Under the pieces are notes generated by a model that made no database searches, was not told the origin of the DNA, and saw only the letters and a program-made list of their open reading frames with translations. The translations under genes and the position numbers were made by a program. A stretch of DNA of 11,176 nt, from contig CAZOKP010000088.1 of the NCBI GenBank assembly GCA_964580435.1, positions 1-11,176 on the forward strand, written 5' to 3'. This DNA is from CAZKEW01 sp964580435. Lineage in GTDB: Bacteria; Acidobacteriota; Aminicenantia; Aminicenantales; UBA8522. The first letter of the stretch is position 1. The number at the start of each line of letters is the position of its first letter. Positions 7,235 to 11,176 of this stretch are shown here, piece by piece.

Positions 7235-8716
7235 ATGAAAAATATCCCCAAGATCAAGCTAGGAGTCGTCGCTGTAAGCCGGGATTGTTTCCCCATGGAG
7301 CTATCGAGAAAAAGAAGATTGAACGTGGTCAAAGAATGCCGGGCCAGGAAAATTCCTGTCGTGGAGATTCAAACGGTCGTTGAGAATGAGACCGACGTGC
7401 TTAAAGCGGAGCTAGAGCTGAGTCAAAAGGGCGTCAATGCGCTCGTTATTTTCCTCGGCAATTTTGGCCCCGAAGGGCCAACGACCATGCTGGCACAGAG
7501 ATTCGCCGGCCCGGTGATGTTTGCGGCCGCCGCGGAAGAGACAGGAAAAGACCTGATCCAGGGCCGGGGTGACGCCCTGTGCGGGCTTCTCAATACAAGC
7601 TATAACGCCGGGTTAAGGCACCTCCATCCTTATGTCTCCGAATACCCCCTCGGAACGGCCGGAGAGGTCGCGGCAATGATCGCAGATTTCCTCCCGGTCG
7701 CCCGGGTGATCCATGGTCTGAAAAAGCTCAAGGTCTTTGCCTTCGGCCCGCGTCCCCAGGATTTCCTCGCCTGCAATGCACCAATCAAGCCGCTTTATGA
7801 CCTCGGCGTTGAGATCATGGAGAACAGCGAGCTCGACCTTTATGATATTTTTCTGGCCGCCGAGGGTGACCCAAAGATCAGGGCGGTTTCCAGGGACATG
7901 GCCAAGGAGCTCGGAGAGGGGAATCCTTACCCGGACCTCTTGAAGAAGTTGGCCCAGTATGAAGTCGCCTTGAGGAGGTTTTTCGAAGCACATCTTGGCG
8001 CCTCGGAGTTCGGAGTGTTCGCCAACAAATGCTGGCCCTCCTTTGAGAAATATTTTGGGTTTGTTCCCTGCTACGTCAACTCGCGCCTGGCCTCCCAGGG
8101 GATGCCTGTCTCCTGCGAGGTGGATATTTATGGGGCCCTGAGTGAATATATGGCGACGTGCGCGACCGAGCTTCCCGTGACGCTCCTCGATATCAACAAC
8201 AGTGTGCCTCGAGATATGTACGAGGAAGCCCGGAAGAGCAGAGGGAACTATCAACTCAGCGACCTTTTTATGGGATTTCACTGCGGCAACACACCGTCTG
8301 GATGCATGATCGGGAGCGCTCTCAGGTACCAGCTCATCATGAACCGGCTGATGGAGGGCGGCAAAAAGCCTGACATTACCAGGGGGACGATGGAGGGCCG
8401 GGTCCGCCCCGGCGAAATCACGATTTTCCGCCTGCAGGGCGCGGCAGACACGACCCTGCGCTCATATGTCGCCGAAGGCGAGGTCCTTGATATCGACCCC
8501 AAGTCGTTCGGAAGCATCGGGGTCTTCGCCATCAGGGAGATGGGGCGCTTTTACCGGCATGTCCTAATCGGGAAACGGTTCCCTCACCATACGGCCGTGG
8601 CGTTCGAGCACGCCGGGAAAACGCTCTTTGGGGCCGTCAGAATGCTCGGCCTCGAAGATGTTGATTTCAACCGGCCTGCTGGAATGCTCTATCCGGGGGA
8701 AAATCCTTTTAAATAG
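7235..8716 (+). CDS. L-fucose/L-arabinose isomerase-family protein, probable L-arabinose isomerase
   Basis: This 493-residue sugar isomerase belongs to the FucI/AraA superfamily and resembles the FucI-like branch (COG2407 type) more than classical AraA; the AraA N-terminal hallmark (GSQHLYG) is absent. ATG 7235 has AAAGGAG at 7221-7227; an in-frame ATG at 7208 lies inside araD and has no comparable site. Likely metal-binding residues, by analogy with FucI Glu/Asp/His ligands, are E295 (SCEVD), D319 (LLDINN) and H349 (FHCGN). A His-rich HHTAVAFEHAG stretch (451-461) lies near the C-terminus. An N-terminal Rossmann-like part holds VVIxxG-type strands (VIFLGNFG). Inferred job: L-arabinose to L-ribulose, the only step otherwise missing between the transporter and araB. 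A 1-nt gap to araD and its own strong ribosome site support operon membership. L-fucose or D-arabinose isomerisation is the alternative, but no fucose-specific kinase or aldolase is present in the window. Confidence 0.82.
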   Translation: MKNIPKIKLGVVAVSRDCFPMELSRKRRLNVVKECRARKIPVVEIQTVVENETDVLKAELELSQKGVNALVIFLGNFGPEGPTTMLAQRFAGPVMFAAAAEETGKDLIQGRGDALCGLLNTSYNAGLRHLHPYVSEYPLGTAGEVAAMIADFLPVARVIHGLKKLKVFAFGPRPQDFLACNAPIKPLYDLGVEIMENSELDLYDIFLAAEGDPKIRAVSRDMAKELGEGNPYPDLLKKLAQYEVALRRFFEAHLGASEFGVFANKCWPSFEKYFGFVPCYVNSRLASQGMPVSCEVDIYGALSEYMATCATELPVTLLDINNSVPRDMYEEARKSRGNYQLSDLFMGFHCGNTPSGCMIGSALRYQLIMNRLMEGGKKPDITRGTMEGRVRPGEITIFRLQGAADTTLRSYVAEGEVLDIDPKSFGSIGVFAIREMGRFYRHVLIGKRFPHHTAVAFEHAGKTLFGAVRMLGLEDVDFNRPAGMLYPGENPFK

Positions 8717-8792
8717 GGGGACACAATAATTAATTCTCACAGACCGAATATTTTATTCCCCGAGCGAGAGGCTGAAGAAGGAAAATAAGAAT

Positions 8793-9830
8793 ATGAAGGG
8801 CGCAGTTCTCATAGGGCGAAGGAGAATTGAAATCCGCGAAGTTCCCGAGCCCCTCTTGGCCAAAGAGACTGATGTCCTGATTCGCGTGGAGGCGACAGGA
8901 ATATGCGGCTCGGATGTCCATTATTATTCCGAGGGAAGGATCGGCGATCAGGTTGTCGAGTATCCTTTTGCCGTCGGCCATGAATGCGCTGGCGTAGTGG
9001 TGGAAGTGAGCAGGGCCGTCACCCGCCTGAAACTTGGAGACCGAGTCGCCATCGACCCGGCGGTCGTCTGTGGCCTGTGCGATCAATGCCTGGCGGGCCG
9101 GCCGAACACCTGCCGCAATCTGCGATTCCTCGGCACGCCCGGTCAGATGCCCGGCTGTTTGAGTGACATCATTGCTATGCCGGAGCTGAACTGTCATCTC
9201 CTCAGCGAAGGGATGAACATGATTGAAGGGGCTCTCGTGGAGCCGCTGTCCATCGGAGTTTACAGTCTCAAGCTGTTGGCCGGGCCCCCTCCCGAAAAAA
9301 TAGCGATTCTCGGCGCAGGACCGATCGGGCTGGCCGTCCTTCTGGCGGCGAAAGCCGCCGGAGTCCGCGCTGTCTACATGACAGACAAGATCGAGGAGAG
9401 AGTTCAGGCCTCCCGCAGGGCTGGCGCCGATTGGTCGGGAAACCCCGAAAGATCCGATATCGTCGCTCGAATCCTGGCAGCTGAACCCGGCTTGCTGGAT
9501 GCTGTCTTTGAATGCTGTGGCGACCAAACGGCTCTTGACCAGGCCGTGGACCTTCTGAAGCCCGGGGGGAAACTCCTGATCGTCGGCATCCCCGTTTCTG
9601 ACCGGGTCTCTTTTGACGTCCACAAGCTTCGCCGTAAGGAAATCAGCGTCCTCAACGTTCGCCGGCAGAAGTATTGTTTCCCCGAAGCCATCCAGCTCAT
9701 AAAAAATAAGAAGGCGGATGTCGGTTTTATGGCCACCCATGAGTTCAGCCTGGACGACACGGGCAAAGCCTTTGAACTTGCAGCCGGCTACCGCGACGGC
9801 GTGATCAAAGCCATCATCCGAAAAAGCTGA
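8793..9830 (+). CDS. Zinc-dependent medium-chain dehydrogenase, sorbitol/polyol dehydrogenase-like
   Basis: This 345-residue cytoplasmic oxidoreductase of the MDR superfamily has both zinc sites. The catalytic residues are C38 (GICGSD), H63 and E64 (GHECAG) and E150 (VEPLS). The structural zinc cysteines are C93, C96, C99 and C107. The Rossmann motif GAGPIG is at 174-179, and D198 at the end of the second strand indicates NAD(H) over NADP(H). The motif set CGSDVHYY matches L-iditol/xylitol/sorbitol 2-dehydrogenases. ATG 8793 follows AAGAAGGA (8775-8782) at about 10 nt. The gene sits 76 nt after the isomerase gene, so it may be read with the ara genes or from its own promoter. Possible substrates are pentitols such as L-arabitol or xylitol, or another sugar alcohol. 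Threonine-dehydrogenase-like or sugar 1-dehydrogenase activity cannot be excluded from sequence. Confidence 0.88.
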   Translation: MKGAVLIGRRRIEIREVPEPLLAKETDVLIRVEATGICGSDVHYYSEGRIGDQVVEYPFAVGHECAGVVVEVSRAVTRLKLGDRVAIDPAVVCGLCDQCLAGRPNTCRNLRFLGTPGQMPGCLSDIIAMPELNCHLLSEGMNMIEGALVEPLSIGVYSLKLLAGPPPEKIAILGAGPIGLAVLLAAKAAGVRAVYMTDKIEERVQASRRAGADWSGNPERSDIVARILAAEPGLLDAVFECCGDQTALDQAVDLLKPGGKLLIVGIPVSDRVSFDVHKLRRKEISVLNVRRQKYCFPEAIQLIKNKKADVGFMATHEFSLDDTGKAFELAAGYRDGVIKAIIRKS

Positions 9831-9872
9831 GGAAAGAAGAGTGAGACGCTTTGAGGAACGGCCCCAGTGCTT

Positions 9873-9902
9873 TTGACTTTCTCCCTCCTCTATGATAATA
9901 AT
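9873..9902 (+). promoter_or_regulatory. Candidate sigma-70-type promoter before the RsbRD-N-like gene
   Basis: TTGACT (9873-9878) resembles a -35 box. The AT-rich run that follows offers GATAAT (9894-9899, 15-nt spacer) or AATAAT (9897-9902, 18-nt spacer) as a -10. Each box has one mismatch from consensus, but neither spacer is the ideal 17 nt. Transcription would start near 9907-9910, just before the ribosome site. This is the best promoter-like sequence I found in an intergenic gap of the window. Promoter use in the host phylum is unknown. Confidence 0.35.
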
Positions 9903-9919
9903 AAATTCAGTGAGGAGGG
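9883..9919 (+). promoter_or_regulatory. Stem that would sequester the Shine-Dalgarno of the RsbRD-N-like gene
   Basis: CCCTCCTC (9883-9890) is perfectly complementary to GAGGAGGG (9912-9919), which is the Shine-Dalgarno of the GTG start at 9923. The arms are 8 bp, six of them G:C, closing a 21-nt AT-rich loop, with one further G:U pair outside. In RNA reading through from upstream, the ribosome site would be paired. If transcription starts at the candidate promoter inside this interval, the left arm is absent and the site is free. Confidence 0.45.
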
Positions 9920-9922
9920 GAA

Positions 9923-10393
9923 GTGGAAAAAGACAGCCAAAGCCGCCTTCTTTATCAGACCCATATTTCCCAAAAGCTTGTTGACCTGATCGAGCGCAGC
10001 GCAGAAGAATTGACCAACCACTGGCTCGCGGACGTCCGCAAGGAACTTCACCTGCCGACGTATCAAAGCTTCGACGATAGCGAGCTCTACCAGCGCGCCT
10101 TCAAGGTTTACAGCCAGCTTGGAAAATGGATTTCGCGCGAGACCACCAAGGAGGAGATCGCCAAGGAGTATATGGCCCTGGGCGCCCAACGCAAGAAGGA
10201 AGGGTTCGCTCTTGCGGAGATCATCCAGGCTCTCATTCTGATCAGGCGGAACCTCTGGAGGAAAGTGCTGAGGGAGGGGCTGCTCGACACGACGCTCGAC
10301 CTCTACCAGGCCATGGAGCTCAATAACCGCGTCGTGCGCTATTTCGACCGGGCCATCTACTTCACAACGGTCGGCTACGAAAAAAAGGGCTGA
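9923..10393 (+). CDS. Stand-alone RsbRD N-terminal-like domain protein, putative sensor
   Basis: The 156-residue, almost entirely helical, soluble protein resembles the N-terminal sensor-type domain of RsbRD co-antagonists and some histidine kinases. Seen: an early helix ending in ELTNHWLADVRKE (W34), then a YQSFDDSELYQRAFKVYSQLGKWI region, then the typical GAQRKKEGFALAEIIQALILIRRNLWRKVL block, and a last helix ELNNRVVRYFDRAIYF. No STAS, kinase, PAS or DNA-binding domain follows; the stop comes right after the domain. The start is GTG 9923: the strong AGGAGG at 9913-9918 is only 4 nt away, which is short but usable, and no other start fits. The family usually senses or relays signals in stress and two-component pathways. 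Here a partner would have to be supplied in trans. The function is unknown; the assignment rests on pattern similarity. Confidence 0.72.
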   Translation: MEKDSQSRLLYQTHISQKLVDLIERSAEELTNHWLADVRKELHLPTYQSFDDSELYQRAFKVYSQLGKWISRETTKEEIAKEYMALGAQRKKEGFALAEIIQALILIRRNLWRKVLREGLLDTTLDLYQAMELNNRVVRYFDRAIYFTTVGYEKKG

Positions 10394-10423
10394 AGCGATT
10401 CGCTGTGCCGACGGGAGGACAAA

Positions 10424-11089
10424 ATGGTGAGCTATAAAGACATCGCCCGCATGATCGACCATTCCCTGCTCAAGCCCAACCTGACCGACAAGGAAATCGA
10501 AGAAGGCTGCCGAATTGCGGCTGAGTCCAAGGTGGCCAGTGTCTGCGTCAGGCCGAGCGATGTCCGGCGGGCTGCGGAGATACTGAAGACAAGCTCCGTG
10601 CGCGTGACGACAGTTATCGGCTTCCCTCATGGAGCGACGACCACGCAGTCCAAAGTCTTTGAAACGAAGGAAGCCATAGAGAACGGCGCCGTCGAACTGG
10701 ATGTTGTCCTAAACATCGGCAAGCTGAAATCGAGGGACTATGATTATGTGAAAGCGGACCTTCAGGCCTTGACCGCCGCCGCCCATGAGAAAAACGTCGT
10801 GGTCAAGGTCATCTTCGAGAACTGTTATCTCGACGACGAAGAGAAAATCGCCGCCTGCGGGATATGTAATGAGGTCGGCGTCGATTATGTGAAAACATCG
10901 ACAGGATTTGGGACCGGCGGCGCTGAAGACAGGGATTTGATCCTGATGAGAGAACACACCAAGCCCTCCATAAAGTTGAAGGCTGCAGGCGGGATCAGGA
11001 CCCTGGAACGAGCTCTAGAGGTCAGGAAGCTGGGCTGCTCGCGGATCGGTGCGACAGCCACAGTCGCCATTTTAGAAAGACTGAAATAG
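10424..11089 (+). CDS. deoC: Deoxyribose-phosphate aldolase (DERA)
   Basis: This 221-residue class I aldolase with a TIM-barrel fold cleaves 2-deoxy-D-ribose 5-phosphate to glyceraldehyde 3-phosphate and acetaldehyde in the cytoplasm. Seen: IDHSLLKPNLT (11-21), VCVRPSDV (40-47), VIGFPHGATTTQSKVFE (64-80), ELDVVLNIG with D93, VKVIFEN with K128, YVKTSTGFG with K157 (the Schiff-base lysine), and KAAGGIR with K186 activating it. All catalytic residues are intact and the length is typical of the short bacterial form. GGGAGG at 10413-10418 is 5 nt before the ATG. The gene begins 30 nt after the RsbRD-N-like stop, so the two probably share a transcript. DERA is not a classical arabinose gene; it may process a deoxypentose phosphate or nucleoside sugar here, or simply neighbour the operon. 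Confidence 0.95.
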   Translation: MVSYKDIARMIDHSLLKPNLTDKEIEEGCRIAAESKVASVCVRPSDVRRAAEILKTSSVRVTTVIGFPHGATTTQSKVFETKEAIENGAVELDVVLNIGKLKSRDYDYVKADLQALTAAAHEKNVVVKVIFENCYLDDEEKIAACGICNEVGVDYVKTSTGFGTGGAEDRDLILMREHTKPSIKLKAAGGIRTLERALEVRKLGCSRIGATATVAILERLK

Positions 11090-11176
11090 TTCTATTCTCA
11101 GTTTCATCTTGCCAGAAATAACTGTATTTTCTTGCCGCGCGGTCTTCTAAGGCCTAAGGGAAGCAGTGACGACGAC

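Noticed and set aside
8716..8761. GGGGA/TCCCC arms and GAATATTTTATTC quasi-palindrome between the isomerase and dehydrogenase genes
   Set aside because: The outer arms pair over only about 5 bp with a long loop, and the inner palindrome is short and AT-rich. There is no T-run or credible -35/-10 pair, so neither terminator nor promoter can be supported.
8730..9740. Minus-strand frame of 336 codons opposite the dehydrogenase
   Set aside because: It is an antisense shadow of a gene with complete MDR zinc and Rossmann motifs, and its product resembles no known family.
11090..11176. CCGCGCGG palindrome (11135-11142) and repeated CTTGCC after deoC
   Set aside because: A self-complementary 8-mer without a loop cannot form a terminator hairpin, and the 6-bp repeat is expected by chance. 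No gene start is visible before the window ends.

Overview
This window is a sugar-catabolism locus built around L-arabinose, with every gene on the + strand and very tight spacing. It comes from a Gram-negative-type heterotrophic bacterium of moderate to fairly high GC content. One protein has a Sec-type signal peptide, and there are TTG and GTG starts and frequent AGG/CGG arginine codons. The mix of GH127, sodium:solute symporter, FucI-like isomerase and a stand-alone RsbRD-type domain would fit a polysaccharide degrader such as an Acidobacteriota/Aminicenantia-like lineage. That placement is a low-confidence guess, because the window holds no phylogenetic marker.

Layout. (1) 3-1460 is the 3' part of a GH127 beta-L-arabinofuranosidase, cut by the window edge, which would release L-arabinose from arabinan or glycoprotein side chains. 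A terminator-like hairpin follows at 1477-1522. (2) 1562-4826 is a transport module. It contains a 36-residue single-helix membrane protein, a 179-residue protein with a signal peptide, extracytoplasmic helical domain and C-terminal membrane anchor, a 547-residue sodium:solute symporter, a 77-residue two-helix membrane protein and a 224-residue soluble protein of unknown function. (3) 4823-8716 is the catabolic core: ribulokinase (araB), L-ribulose-5-phosphate 4-epimerase (araD) and a FucI/AraA-superfamily isomerase standing where araA would normally be. Together they would take L-arabinose to D-xylulose 5-phosphate. (4) 8793-9830 is a zinc-dependent, probably NAD-linked polyol dehydrogenase. 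(5) 9923-11089 holds a stand-alone RsbRD-N-like domain protein and deoC (deoxyribose-phosphate aldolase).

Genes from 1703 to 8716 are separated by at most about 30 nt or overlap (ATGA, TTGA and a 16-nt overlap), so they are probably co-transcribed and translationally coupled. The breaks with room for regulation are 1461-1561 (hairpin plus T-run), 8717-8792 (nothing convincing) and 9831-9922 (a promoter-like sequence and a stem that would bury the Shine-Dalgarno of the next gene). No transcription factor, RNA gene, mobile element or CRISPR array was seen.

The most novel parts are the four small or unrecognised proteins packed around the symporter, which may be accessory subunits of a multi-component sodium-coupled sugar transporter. 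Next come the apparent replacement of classical AraA by a FucI-like isomerase and the hairpin/promoter arrangement before the RsbRD-N-like gene.
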